DNA from: JBDWFY01 sp039976075
Lineage (GTDB): Bacteria > Pseudomonadota > Alphaproteobacteria > Rhizobiales > Stappiaceae
Length of the DNA: 64,000 bases
Direction: 5' to 3'
NCBI GenBank assembly: GCA_039976075.1
Contig: JBDWFY010000004.1
Location: 310,001 to 374,000, forward strand
Shown: one piece after another, positions 33,874 through 43,027 of the stretch
How the letters are laid out: every line of letters begins with the position of its first letter
Position numbering within the stretch: the stretch's first letter is position 1
Made by a program: the position numbers and the translations under genes
Notes under the pieces: generated by a model
Told to the model about the DNA's origin: nothing
The model's database searches: none
Seen by the model: the letters and a program-made list of their open reading frames with translations, nothing else

Positions 33874-35274
33874 ATGCAGACAGTTGAGGAACCGGTCAAG
33901 TGGACGGAGATACTATCCCCTCAGTATCTAACTCCCTTGGCAATAGTATGCATGGGTGTTTGGTTGCACGCAGCCGACGGCCTGTTGGTTTCCACCATGA
34001 TGCCTGCCATCGTCGCCGATATCGGGGGCATTCCCTTCATACCCTGGACATTTGCGCTGTATGAAATCGGTTCCATCGTTGCTGGCGCCGCAAGCGGTCT
34101 GGTCGCAACACGTTACGGCATTCGCCAACCCATGTCCGTCGCGGCGATTGTGTTCGCATTCGGCTGCACATTAAGTGCGCTGGCGCCGGAAATGGCTCTC
34201 CTGCTCGCGGGTCGTCTTCTGCAGGGCCTGGGAGGTGGCGGCTTGATGGCCATCTCCTTTGTAGCGGCCAGTCTGATGTTTCCAACGCGGCTGATCGCAC
34301 GCGTTATGGGTGCCATCTCGACAATATGGGCCATCTCGGCCTTTTTCGGTCCTCTTATTGGCGGACTGTTCGTTGAATTTGCGAGCTGGCGCATAGCTTT
34401 TTGGATCTTCGCCGTTCAGGCAGTCATCCTGGCAGCATGGCTGATTACGCGTTTAGACATGTCAGCCAGGCCCGTGGAAAAACAACAGAGCGAGCGGTTT
34501 CCCTTGTTCCGCCTGACTTGGCTGACAGCGGGCGTGCTTGCCATCGCCTATTCGGGTATCAACATCGATGGCATCTACACGCCTGTGTTCATCCTGATCG
34601 GCTTGGCGTGTTTGGCACTATTTCTCCGGCTGGATCGCAACCATCGAACAAATCGTTTGCTTCCCGAAAACCCGTTCAGTCTCACAAATCCAATTGGCGC
34701 GGCATTATTGATGCTCCTGTGTTTCGCAGCAGCCACAATTCCCATTGGGATTTATGTGCCTTTCCTGATCACCAAACTGCATGGTATTTCTGCTCTTGTC
34801 GCCGGCTACATCATCGCCATAGAGGCCATCACCTGGACCGTCATGGCAGTTGTGCTATCGGGTAGTCCTGAACGGCACGATCCGAAATGCATACTAATCG
34901 GAATGCTTGCAATAGCGGCCAGCATCCCGGGCTTTGCTTACAGTGTCGCTGAAGGGCCACTATGGCTTGTGGCGTTCTTTGCTGCGCTTCAGGGTGCGGG
35001 ATTTGGGACCGCGTGGACGTTTATGCTTCGCCGCGCAACACGTCTTGCACCCAGCGGTGAAGAGCAGCGAGTATCGGCTGCACTTCCAACTGTCCAGCGA
35101 TTGGGGTACGCGCTTGGGGCTGCCTATATCGGAATTGTCGCCAATGGTGCGGGGATCGAAACTGCCAGCCCCGGTGGCTCCCTCGAATTTACCGCTCGCG
35201 CTATTTTCCTGTCCTGCTTACCGCTGGCACTCATTGGACTGATCGCTGCACTTCGCTTCGTATCGCCGAAATGA
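33874..35274 (+). CDS. MFS transporter, multidrug-efflux type
   Basis: Membrane protein of 466 residues with about 14 hydrophobic helices, as in the DHA2 branch. ALYEIGSIVAGAASGLVATRYGIRQP carries the loop 2-3 motif and LLAGRLLQGLGGGGLMAISF with FFGPLIGGLFVEFASWRIAFWIF the helix 4-5 motifs of drug/proton antiporters. No regulator is adjacent on the same strand; a LysR gene converges from downstream. The substrate is unknown. Confidence 0.88.
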   Translation: MQTVEEPVKWTEILSPQYLTPLAIVCMGVWLHAADGLLVSTMMPAIVADIGGIPFIPWTFALYEIGSIVAGAASGLVATRYGIRQPMSVAAIVFAFGCTLSALAPEMALLLAGRLLQGLGGGGLMAISFVAASLMFPTRLIARVMGAISTIWAISAFFGPLIGGLFVEFASWRIAFWIFAVQAVILAAWLITRLDMSARPVEKQQSERFPLFRLTWLTAGVLAIAYSGINIDGIYTPVFILIGLACLALFLRLDRNHRTNRLLPENPFSLTNPIGAALLMLLCFAAATIPIGIYVPFLITKLHGISALVAGYIIAIEAITWTVMAVVLSGSPERHDPKCILIGMLAIAASIPGFAYSVAEGPLWLVAFFAALQGAGFGTAWTFMLRRATRLAPSGEEQRVSAALPTVQRLGYALGAAYIGIVANGAGIETASPGGSLEFTARAIFLSCLPLALIGLIAALRFVSPK

Positions 35275-35365
35275 TGGCTACGCGTCATTCGATATGAACA
35301 GCAAACAATATACAAAATTAAAGTGCAATAAAACAGATATTTAACTGGCATTCACAATGTCAGCA

Positions 35366-36259
35366 TCAGGACATTTCAGCCACATTATCGCCTGACAGGA
35401 CTGCCTGGTTCTTTCGATACAAGTGGCACAAAACGTCGACCGCCCGTCGGATCGTTTTATCGCGCAACAGGTCCCTGTGAACGATCAGATTTTCATGCGA
35501 AATATAAACATGCGTCAGACCATCGACAGCCACCAGATCTGGATCCCGGCAGGCCAGAAATCTCGGTAGAACTCCATACCCGCCACCGGACTGAATCGCC
35601 TGCTTCATACCTGAAATGGTGTTCACTTTGAGTTTTGCAGAATGTTCGACATGGTCTGCCATCCACTGGCGGATCTCAGGATACCAAAGTCGATCACTGG
35701 ACAATCCAATCCAGTTAGGATCGCTGAAGGGATGACAGCCCGGGGGCGCTCGGTAGTGAGAGCTCCGATAGACACCATAAACAATGTCACACAGGCGCTT
35801 GGCGACAAGCGTGTCGCTTTCAGGCATGCAGGAACGGATCTGAATATCCGTTTCACGCGTTGCGTGATCCAGATGAACGTGACCGGAAAAGAACTCTATA
35901 TCCAATCCCGGTAGTTGCTCCCTCAACCAAGGCGCATGATCCAGCAGAAATTTCTCTCGGACCTCATCAAGTGAAATCCTGACAACACGTCGCGCGTCGC
36001 TGGCTAGTTCCGGCTGAACCCGCTTGACCCCATCCGCCACCTTGCGCATTTCCGCTGCCAACGGCAGCAGCCGTTCTCCAGCCGGTGTAAGCATCAGGCC
36101 GTTTGGCGTCCGGTCAAACAACTGCGCACCAATCCGGTCTTCAAAGCGCCGGAGTCTGCGGCTCATTTGAGGTTGACTGAGGCCGAGTGTCCGTGAAGCT
36201 GCGCTGATACCGCGCATTCGGGCCGCTGCCTCGAAGAGCTGCATATCGTCCCAATTCAT
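35366..36259 (-). CDS. LysR-family transcription regulator
   Basis: Regulator of 297 residues. Helix-turn-helix at the start: MNWDDMQLFEAAARMRGISAASRTLGLSQPQMSRRLRRFEDRIGAQLFDRT, followed by an effector domain. It is divergent from the EamA gene at 36373 with 113 bp between, which makes that exporter its probable target. The effector is not evident. Confidence 0.9.
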   Translation of the reverse strand: MNWDDMQLFEAAARMRGISAASRTLGLSQPQMSRRLRRFEDRIGAQLFDRTPNGLMLTPAGERLLPLAAEMRKVADGVKRVQPELASDARRVVRISLDEVREKFLLDHAPWLREQLPGLDIEFFSGHVHLDHATRETDIQIRSCMPESDTLVAKRLCDIVYGVYRSSHYRAPPGCHPFSDPNWIGLSSDRLWYPEIRQWMADHVEHSAKLKVNTISGMKQAIQSGGGYGVLPRFLACRDPDLVAVDGLTHVYISHENLIVHRDLLRDKTIRRAVDVLCHLYRKNQAVLSGDNVAEMS

Positions 36260-36372
36260 ATTTGCATCTCACTAAGCCTCTCTATTCTTTTTTACATAGC
36301 ACGCATACGAGATAGCGACTAGGCCCCGCCCCTCAAACCCGGCATCTGTAGCGTATCCATTATGGAGATAAA

Positions 36373-37263
36373 GTGATGTCACCAACCCTGAAGGGGGTCC
36401 TGCTAAGCGTAGCAGGCACTGCACTGTTCACCCCGATTTTTGCCGCAGGAAAAATCGCTGATGGCGCCTTTCCTGCTGTTGCTCTGATGACAATGCGGTA
36501 TCTGGGCGGGTTTCTGACAGTCGCTTGCATTGTTCTCGCCTCGCAGACGCCTCTTTCTGTGCTTCGATCGCCAAATCCAGCCCAACACTTTCTGAGGGCT
36601 ATTTTAGGAACTGGCGGAGGTGTGTGCACCATTCATGCAGCGACAATCATTCCCATTGCCTACGCGACGTCCATCGGGCTCACGGAAGGCCTGCTCATTG
36701 TCGCGCTGGCTGGATTGTTGCTAAAGGAACGGATTACCAAACTGCATTGGTTGGCCGGAATTGTCGCTGCGGCTGGGGCCTATCTGGTGATCGTTCAGTC
36801 GCTTAACGACACTGGTGAGGGCAGCGCAAATGTCGAAGGTGTACTCTATGCCTTTCTGGGTGCCATTTTTATTTCCCTGGAAGTCCTTTTGATCAAGGTT
36901 CTTGCGAGGCGGGAACATGCGCTGGGAGTGTTGCTGCACGTAAACGCCTTTGGAACCATAATCGTTTTGATGCTTTCAATAATCATGATCGATTGGCACA
37001 CTCTCTCCTTTTCCATGCTTGGACCGTTCATTCTGCTTGGCCCTTTGGCGATTCTGGCTCAGTTCTTCAATATTCTCGCCTTTCGTCATGCCGATGCCGC
37101 AACGCTCGGCCCGGTCAGCTACAGCTGGGTTCTGTTTGCGACGTTGATGGGGATCCTGTTCTTCAATGAAATACCGACCCTGAGCGCCATACTCGGTGCA
37201 GGCCTGATCGTGACCGGAGGTGTGATTGCTTCAAGAGCGCAGCCCACTGGCAACACCCCATAA
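36373..37263 (+). CDS. EamA/DMT-family transporter
   Basis: Inner-membrane protein of 296 residues with ten hydrophobic helices in two EamA repeats. It has IPIAYATSIGLTEGLLIVALAGLLLKERI closing the first repeat and DAATLGPVSYSWVLFATLMGILFFNEIP in the second. GGAGATAAAGTG stands before the ATG. It lies opposite a LysR gene and converges with an AraC gene; likely an exporter of a small metabolite under LysR control, by inference. Confidence 0.88.
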   Translation: MMSPTLKGVLLSVAGTALFTPIFAAGKIADGAFPAVALMTMRYLGGFLTVACIVLASQTPLSVLRSPNPAQHFLRAILGTGGGVCTIHAATIIPIAYATSIGLTEGLLIVALAGLLLKERITKLHWLAGIVAAAGAYLVIVQSLNDTGEGSANVEGVLYAFLGAIFISLEVLLIKVLARREHALGVLLHVNAFGTIIVLMLSIIMIDWHTLSFSMLGPFILLGPLAILAQFFNILAFRHADAATLGPVSYSWVLFATLMGILFFNEIPTLSAILGAGLIVTGGVIASRAQPTGNTP

Positions 37264-37318
37264 TGCCCACCGTTGTTCGGACAAACGGCTGCTGCCCTGA
37301 TGCAGCATTCAAAGCAGT

Positions 37319-38221
37319 TTAAGCGTTCGCCCTGAACTGATTGGGAGATGTTCCGGTCACTTGGGTAAATGTCCGGGTGAACGCACTTCTGCTGCTAAAT
37401 CCAACCAGTGCTGCCACCCGTTTCACTGGCATATCGGATCGGATCAGCAATGAGGCGGCCAGATGCATTCGCAATTCCCGCAAGAGTTCCATCGGGCCAC
37501 TGCCATAAGCGGAAGCAAATCGACTGGCAAATGTCGAACGGCTCATTCCCGCCATGGAAGCCAGGCTCTCGACAGTGTGATGTTCGCCAGGACTCTCGAG
37601 CATCACATGGAGCGACGCCCACAGTTTTTCATCGATCAGCGCCTGCATCCAGTTCATCGCCCGATCATTGGCCAAAACGCGATCACGCAGCAATTGAATG
37701 ACACATTGAAGCAGCAAAGTCCGGATCAAGGCGCGACTTCCCAGTTTGGGGTAGGAAAGCTCCGCAAGAATTGACGCAACCGGCATCCGCATCGCGTCTT
37801 CATCTACTTGTTCGACGATGGGTTCGCGCACGAGATTCACCAGGCCTCCGGTGCCCCTGATGCCGACATCGACATGACTGCAAATCGCGAGCAGTTTTTC
37901 CGCCTGCTCAGGATCTTCCCCTGTGCGCAGATGGCTGGCCAGATCGAGTTCCGCAGGATGGCATTTGGGGACGGGATTACCCGGTGCGCCGAAACTGCGC
38001 AATGTGTGAGGGTGCAGGGTCGGGACAAGGGCCAGTGTCCCCGCCTGTATCGGGATCGGAGGACGATCCTTTAAGACCAACTCACCCTTACCGGCTAGAA
38101 GATAGTGCAACGTTGCCCCGGATTGCCCACCCAGACCCAAAGTACATTTGCCTTGCAATTCGCACAGTGCAAACGGATCGGCGCTGATCTCCAGCTCATC
38201 GAATATTCGTTCAAAAGACAT
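37319..38221 (-). CDS. AraC-family transcription regulator with cupin sensor domain
   Basis: Protein of 300 residues. An N-terminal cupin-type half (LHYLLAGKGELVLKDRPPIPIQAGTLALVP) binds an effector, and the C-terminal AraC helix-turn-helix pair covers about residues 205-298 (LASMAGMSRSTFASRF, MPVKRVAALVGFSSRSAFTRTFTQVTGTSPNQFR). It is divergent from the isochorismatase-like gene at 38350, which is its likely target. The ligand is unknown. Confidence 0.9.
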   Translation of the reverse strand: MSFERIFDELEISADPFALCELQGKCTLGLGGQSGATLHYLLAGKGELVLKDRPPIPIQAGTLALVPTLHPHTLRSFGAPGNPVPKCHPAELDLASHLRTGEDPEQAEKLLAICSHVDVGIRGTGGLVNLVREPIVEQVDEDAMRMPVASILAELSYPKLGSRALIRTLLLQCVIQLLRDRVLANDRAMNWMQALIDEKLWASLHVMLESPGEHHTVESLASMAGMSRSTFASRFASAYGSGPMELLRELRMHLAASLLIRSDMPVKRVAALVGFSSRSAFTRTFTQVTGTSPNQFRANA

Positions 38222-38349
38222 GTCTCACCATGCAGTCCGTTTCTGCGAAATGATACACGCGAAAGCGATCGAAGCACATTTTTCGGACGAAAAGGCACAT
38301 CCAGGTTGTCATCTTAATTCCACAATCAATCACCGCGAAGGAAATCAAC

Positions 38350-39192
38350 ATGTGTGGAAATCACGACAACAAATCCCGCGACAACAAATCAATGAGCCGA
38401 CGCGATGCGCTCCGCGCCGGCATCGCCGCAACGGCGGCAGCCACTGTAGCAGCCACAGGCGCAGCGGGCAGCGCCCAGGCAGCTGAGGATCCTTATGCCG
38501 AACCCGGGCAACCTGCCCTGCCGCCGAGCGATATGAAACTTGACGGCAAGCGGACAGCTTTGGTCGTGACCGATCCGCAGATCGATTTCCTGAGCCCCGA
38601 TGGCGTGACCTGGGGTGTGATTGGTGAAAGTGTGAAACGGCACAACACGGTTGAAAATATTGAGAAGCTGTTTGTCGCCGCCAAGGATCTGGACATGGTT
38701 GTCGCTGTGTCACCTCACTACTACTACCCGACGGATCACGGATGGCGTTTTGAAGGGGCCCTTGAAAAGCTGATGCACAAGATCGGCATGTTCGACCGCA
38801 AAGGATCGTTGACGACAGAAGGATTTGAAAATTCAGGCGCCGATTTCATGCCGCAATACAAAAAATACATCAATGACGGCAAAACAATCGTGACATCGCC
38901 GCACAAACTCTATGGCAACGATTCAAACGATCTGGTGCTTCAACTACGAAAACAGAAAATCGATCAGGTCATTCTCGCTGGTATGTCAGCCAACCTCTGC
39001 ACCGAGTCCCATATGCGGGAGTTGCTTGAGCAAGGCTTTGAAGTCGCTGTCGTCAAAGATGCAACTGCAGCAGCAATGCTGCCTGAGGGCGACGGTTATC
39101 TGTCCGCACTGATAAACTTCCGTTATATGGCCAACGCCGTTTGGTCGACGGACGAAGCGGTTGAAAACATGAAATCCGCTGCAAAAGCCTGA
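38350..39192 (+). CDS. Tat-exported isochorismatase-like cysteine hydrolase
   Basis: Hydrolase of 280 residues carrying an N-terminal twin-arginine signal (MSRRDALRAGIAATAAA, cleaved after AQA). The catalytic triad of the isochorismatase-like family is visible: aspartate in LVVTDPQIDFL, lysine in TSPHKLYG and cysteine in GMSANLCTESHMRELL. Members hydrolyse small amides, carbamates or pyrazinamide-like compounds; export to the periplasm is unusual for the family. AAGGAAATCAAC precedes the ATG. It faces the AraC gene and ends at a convergent terminator. Confidence 0.9.
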   Translation: MCGNHDNKSRDNKSMSRRDALRAGIAATAAATVAATGAAGSAQAAEDPYAEPGQPALPPSDMKLDGKRTALVVTDPQIDFLSPDGVTWGVIGESVKRHNTVENIEKLFVAAKDLDMVVAVSPHYYYPTDHGWRFEGALEKLMHKIGMFDRKGSLTTEGFENSGADFMPQYKKYINDGKTIVTSPHKLYGNDSNDLVLQLRKQKIDQVILAGMSANLCTESHMRELLEQGFEVAVVKDATAAAMLPEGDGYLSALINFRYMANAVWSTDEAVENMKSAAKA

Positions 39193-39219
39193 TTGTGCTG
39201 AACAGGCTGACTAAGATCG

Positions 39220-39246
39220 AATGCGGGCGCAAAGATCGCCCGCATT
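39220..39246. terminator. Bidirectional terminator between the hydrolase and TRAP permease genes
   Basis: Perfect 10-bp stem AATGCGGGCG / CGCCCGCATT with a seven-base loop, between two convergent genes. Confidence 0.8.
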
Positions 39247-39270
39247 TGCAACGCTTATGCTCAGGCCCAA

Positions 39271-41070
39271 TCAGATCGGTAGCCACAATCGTCCAAATAT
39301 CACGATCATACCCGCCACGATCAATCCTATTTTTGCCGCCGGATTGCGCGCTGCAATTAGTCCAAATGACAGCAGCGACAACCCCACTCCGATCTGCACA
39401 AAAGCAATAACTGCCGCAAGCGGTTCGTTGCCAAGGGCAATGATCTGAGGATTGGCGATCATGCCAAGGGGAATGACATAGAGCCCGACCCCGAGCGCCA
39501 TCGCTGTCAGCGCCACTTTCAGCCAGTTTTCCCCAACCATGCCTGCTGCAATAAACACCGCTCCGCAGACCGGCGGCGTGATGGTTGAAATCAGCGCAAA
39601 CCAGAACACGAAAAGATGCGCTTGCAGAGGTTCAAGCCCCAGCTGAATGAGCGCCGGGCCTGCCACTGAAACACAAATCACGTATGCTGCGGTTGTCGGC
39701 ACTTCCATTCCAAGCACCAGACAGGCCAGCGCGGTCAGAAACAGCGAGGGCCACAGCAGGCCCCCTGAACCGGACAGGATCAGCGACGTAATTTTCACGC
39801 CAAGTCCGGTTATCGCAAGCACGCCGATGATAATCGAAGCGCACAAGATGATCGACGCGATCATCGACACTTGCCGGGCAGCTGTCAGAAAAGCTGTTTC
39901 CAGCCGCCTCACTGTCCGTGTCCGGTCAAATTTCAGTTCACCGTTCACAAACAATAAGGCCGCGCCGGCAAGAATGGCCATGGATGCTGCATATTGGGGC
40001 GTGAAACCAGCTCCGAACATCGCCCACATGAGAACCGCAAAAGGCACGAGGAAAAACATCGAGGTCACGACAATATCGCGCGCCTGGGGTTGCTCAGCAG
40101 CATCAACGCCTCGCAAGTCGAAATGGCGTGCATAGGCATTGATGCCGACCCAGACCGCCAGGAAATAGAGGATCGCGGGCAAGAGGGCTGCAGCCATGAT
40201 GCTTGTGTAAGGAACCCCGGTCAGCTCGACCATGACAAATGCCCCCGCCCCCATCAGAGGCGGCATGATCTGTCCACCTGAAGACGCCACGGCCTCGACA
40301 GCACCAGCAAGGCGTTTGGGATATCCCAGCCGAGTCATAGCTGGCAGTGTGATGGCCCCGGTCGAGGCGACGTTGGCCGACGCTGATCCTGATATGGAGC
40401 CAAATAATGCAGAGGAGATCACCGACACTTTAGCCGCTCCACCCTTCAGCCTTCCGGCAGCTGCTGTTGCAATGTTCATGAATCCCTGCCCGGCTTCTCC
40501 GGCATTCAAAACAGCGCCGAAAATCACAAAAATTGCGACCACACTGACCGAAACGCCGGTAAGACTGCCCCACAGCCCTCCCTCGGCAATCGTCAACGTG
40601 CCCAGAAAACTTTTCAGGGGTGTTCCAGAATGTCCGAACTCGCCGGGGATATGCTGTCCAAGAAGCCCATAAGCAAGCGAGGCGGCAGCAACGAGCGGCA
40701 AAGGCCAGCCAATTGCCCGGCGGGCCGCTTCCAGCACCGTAACCAGCAGTATGACTGCGATCGCGATCTGAAAGTCATTCTCCAGAAACCCGTACTGATC
40801 AGACAGACGATTGTGATTGTAGGCGACCCACAAGCAACAGGCTGCACCGGTCAGGGCCAGCAACCACCCTGACAAACGGGATATCGTCCCCGCTGCCGTG
40901 CCAAACAGAAAGATCCACGGCAATGCCAATGCCATGTGCAAAGGACGGCTGACCAGGTTGGGTACCAACCCGGAAAAGACCAGAGCGAGATGAAAGATAA
41001 CCAGAACCGCCGCCAGAGTGATCCTGATCGACCGATCGGCGGTCTCAGCTGTCTTTGAGTGAAGCGGCAT
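39271..41070 (-). CDS. TAXI-type TRAP transporter, fused 4TM/12TM permease
   Basis: Membrane protein of 599 residues: a DctQ-like N-terminal set of helices fused to a DctM-type domain, the single-permease form used by TAXI TRAP systems. Motifs such as SVISSALFGSISGSASANVASTGAITLPAM and SGGQIMPPLMGAGAFVMVELTGVPY are characteristic. It follows the TAXI binding-protein gene on the same strand, separated by a strong stem-loop. It imports an organic anion, possibly a C4-dicarboxylate or amino acid such as glutamate; the substrate is not determined. Confidence 0.93.
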   Translation of the reverse strand: MPLHSKTAETADRSIRITLAAVLVIFHLALVFSGLVPNLVSRPLHMALALPWIFLFGTAAGTISRLSGWLLALTGAACCLWVAYNHNRLSDQYGFLENDFQIAIAVILLVTVLEAARRAIGWPLPLVAAASLAYGLLGQHIPGEFGHSGTPLKSFLGTLTIAEGGLWGSLTGVSVSVVAIFVIFGAVLNAGEAGQGFMNIATAAAGRLKGGAAKVSVISSALFGSISGSASANVASTGAITLPAMTRLGYPKRLAGAVEAVASSGGQIMPPLMGAGAFVMVELTGVPYTSIMAAALLPAILYFLAVWVGINAYARHFDLRGVDAAEQPQARDIVVTSMFFLVPFAVLMWAMFGAGFTPQYAASMAILAGAALLFVNGELKFDRTRTVRRLETAFLTAARQVSMIASIILCASIIIGVLAITGLGVKITSLILSGSGGLLWPSLFLTALACLVLGMEVPTTAAYVICVSVAGPALIQLGLEPLQAHLFVFWFALISTITPPVCGAVFIAAGMVGENWLKVALTAMALGVGLYVIPLGMIANPQIIALGNEPLAAVIAFVQIGVGLSLLSFGLIAARNPAAKIGLIVAGMIVIFGRLWLPI

Positions 41071-41108
41071 GAAAACTTTATCTGAGGGACGAATTCATCG
41101 GTTCGGAA

Positions 41109-41136
41109 AGACCCGGACGGCGATCCGTCCGGGTCT
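41109..41136 (-). terminator. Stem-loop between TRAP binding-protein and permease genes
   Basis: A perfect 12-bp stem AGACCCGGACGG / CCGTCCGGGTCT around a four-base loop, in the gap of 85 bp between the binding-protein stop and the permease start. Such elements allow more binding protein than permease to be made by partial termination or 3'-end protection. Confidence 0.75.
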
Positions 41137-41155
41137 CTGAAAGGTGAAGAGCCGT

Positions 41156-42115
41156 CTATTTCTGCGCGTCGGTCAATTCGAATCCGGCTTCCTCGTAATA
41201 GCGCTGCGCACCCGGATGGATCTTGCCTGTAATATTGGCCATCAAGGGTTTGTCAACGCCATTCCACCAGGGTGCACCTTCGCCCATGCCAGCTTTCTGC
41301 TCCCAGAAAGTCTTGGTCAGGGCGTAGGCGGTATCGTCATCCATCGCCGTAGTCGTGAATGCAGCGACCGGCAGTGACGTCGTGACGATATCCTCGTCCT
41401 GACCGGTATAGGTTCCTGCTGGTATGACCAGTTTGGCACGCTTTGATTGGGCAATCTGATCGTCGCTCAGCGACAGAACCTTCACGCCGGTGGAGGCAGC
41501 CGCTTCGATCACATTGGGTGCCGGCCAGGAGCCAGCAGTAACAAACCCGTCGATCTGTCCGTTTTTCAGCGCCGGAACGGCATTGGATAACTCAACTTCC
41601 GCCAACTCGACTTTACCTTCCAAACCAAACAGCTTGAGGTATTTTTCACCTTCGCGCGCGCCGAACGACCCTTTGCCAAGCAGGATGGTCTTGCCCTCCA
41701 AACCGGAAAAGTCCTCAACACCGCTATCCGCTGACACGACAAAATGCATCGTCAGCGACGGAATTGGAAACAAGGCACGGATCTCATCGAATTTCGGATC
41801 GCCCTTGCCTTCGAACATGGCCTTGCCGCCCTGGGCCAGCTTGACCAGCACCGGAGGGGTCGTGAAAACATAGTCCCCGCCACGCGCCCTGGCTTCCATG
41901 ACATTCTGCACGGAACCCTGGCTTTCTTCGACGGTCACGATGATATCCCCGTTGCTCGCCGCTTTCATGGCCTCAGCGATCTGCACACCCATCTGATAGT
42001 AGGACGATGACGATTTTGCCGATTTATAAGTGACCCGTGTTTCTGCCAGCACCTGTGCTGAAAAAGTAACCACCGTCGCCATTGCCAGGCCGAATAAACC
42101 CAAATATTTACGCAC
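41156..42115 (-). CDS. TAXI-family TRAP transporter solute-binding protein
   Basis: Periplasmic binding protein of about 319 residues after a signal peptide MRKYLGLFGLAMATVVTFSAQVLA. TAXI features include the SSSSYYQMGVQIAEAMKAAS region near the start, SQGSVQNVMEARARGGDYVF and GKTILLGKGSFGAREGEKYL. The start is GTG 42115 with GGAGG 5 bp upstream; an upstream ATG-like start at 42148 lacks this. It is the first gene of the pair with the fused permease and delivers the ligand to it. Confidence 0.92.
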   Translation of the reverse strand: MRKYLGLFGLAMATVVTFSAQVLAETRVTYKSAKSSSSYYQMGVQIAEAMKAASNGDIIVTVEESQGSVQNVMEARARGGDYVFTTPPVLVKLAQGGKAMFEGKGDPKFDEIRALFPIPSLTMHFVVSADSGVEDFSGLEGKTILLGKGSFGAREGEKYLKLFGLEGKVELAEVELSNAVPALKNGQIDGFVTAGSWPAPNVIEAAASTGVKVLSLSDDQIAQSKRAKLVIPAGTYTGQDEDIVTTSLPVAAFTTTAMDDDTAYALTKTFWEQKAGMGEGAPWWNGVDKPLMANITGKIHPGAQRYYEEAGFELTDAQK

Positions 42116-42556
42116 GTCATCCTCCGGTATTTGTTTTTGGTTGAGCATTCATAACGACAAACCAATTCGGATGCCAATTGGATCTGTAAACCGGCACAGT
42201 CGCTAAAGCTCGTCCATGCGTTTCAACCGTGTCGACTTCGACCACTTGGGAATGTGTCTCAACAGCGACGGGTTCCCCGCCTCGCTATTTTTGACCGCGA
42301 TTTTGCATGGGACAAAAGCCTAAAAGAGGCCCAGTCCAACGTGCAATCAATCATTGGCTGCAGTTGTTGCTGAAAAAAACACCCGCTTTTTCACAGCAAT
42401 TTCGTTTCGGTTTGTCACCTATCAGCAGAAACCACCGTCTTTGCGCTTGCGACAATTCGCCTCAGCTGAGAGTATCGAACCCGTGCCGCCTAAAATCCGG
42501 CGGCGAATCAAACCGGCATAGTCACTTATGAGCCGGTAATTTCGGAGGACGAATCT
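42116..42556. other. Divergent intergenic region
   Basis: No gene is seen. It must hold the promoters of the TAXI system and of the universal stress protein gene. One hairpin, GCCGCC-N8-GGCGGC at 42485-42504, lies 53 bp before the stress-protein start and could fold in its 5' leader. Nothing else stands out. Confidence 0.4.
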
Positions 42557-42988
42557 ATGACCGATATATTTGTGGTCGGATTTGATGGAACAGAATCTTC
42601 TCAACGCTCGGTCGAATTTGCTGCAGCTCGCGCCAAACTCGCCGGGGCTCAATTGCACCTGGTCATGGTTCTTGAATGGTCAGCCTACAGCTTCCACACC
42701 CCAGAGGAACTGGCACAACGGCATAAGCGGAGGGAAGAAGAACTCGAACGAGCAGAGGCGGTTGTGCGGCCCGCGGTCGATGCACTTCTGGCGTCCGGTC
42801 TAACGGCGGATTGCGAAGTACGCCATGGCCATGTTGCGGACATGCTGTGCGAAATCGCCAAGGAAAAAGGTGCGGTGCAGATTATTGTCGGGCGGACTGG
42901 CGGATCCGCCTTTACAGCAAGGTTGCTTGGGGGAATGGCGATAACACTGGCGCAGGCGTCGCCTGTGCCAGTGACGATTGTGCCTTAG
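42557..42988 (+). CDS. Universal stress protein (UspA family)
   Basis: Single-domain Usp protein of 143 residues: IFVVGFDGTESSQRSVEFAAARAKLAGAQLHLVMVLE at the start and the ATP-binding loop VGRTGGSAFTARLLGGMAITLAQASPVPVTIVP at the end, a variant of the G-2x-G-9x-G(S/T) motif. GGAGG lies about 8 bp before the ATG. It stands 39 bp before an alanine/glycine symporter gene on the same strand and probably regulates or accompanies it; Usp genes often pair with transporters. Confidence 0.9.
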   Translation: MTDIFVVGFDGTESSQRSVEFAAARAKLAGAQLHLVMVLEWSAYSFHTPEELAQRHKRREEELERAEAVVRPAVDALLASGLTADCEVRHGHVADMLCEIAKEKGAVQIIVGRTGGSAFTARLLGGMAITLAQASPVPVTIVP

Positions 42989-43027
42989 CACGCGGCGGGC
43001 ATTACAAATTCGAGGGGAACAATAAAC

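Noticed and set aside
39271..42115. Second TRAP system as part of the lactate locus at 1-3.2 kb
   Set aside because: It is a TAXI type with its own binding protein, 36 kb away, and unrelated by sequence family to the DctM gene.
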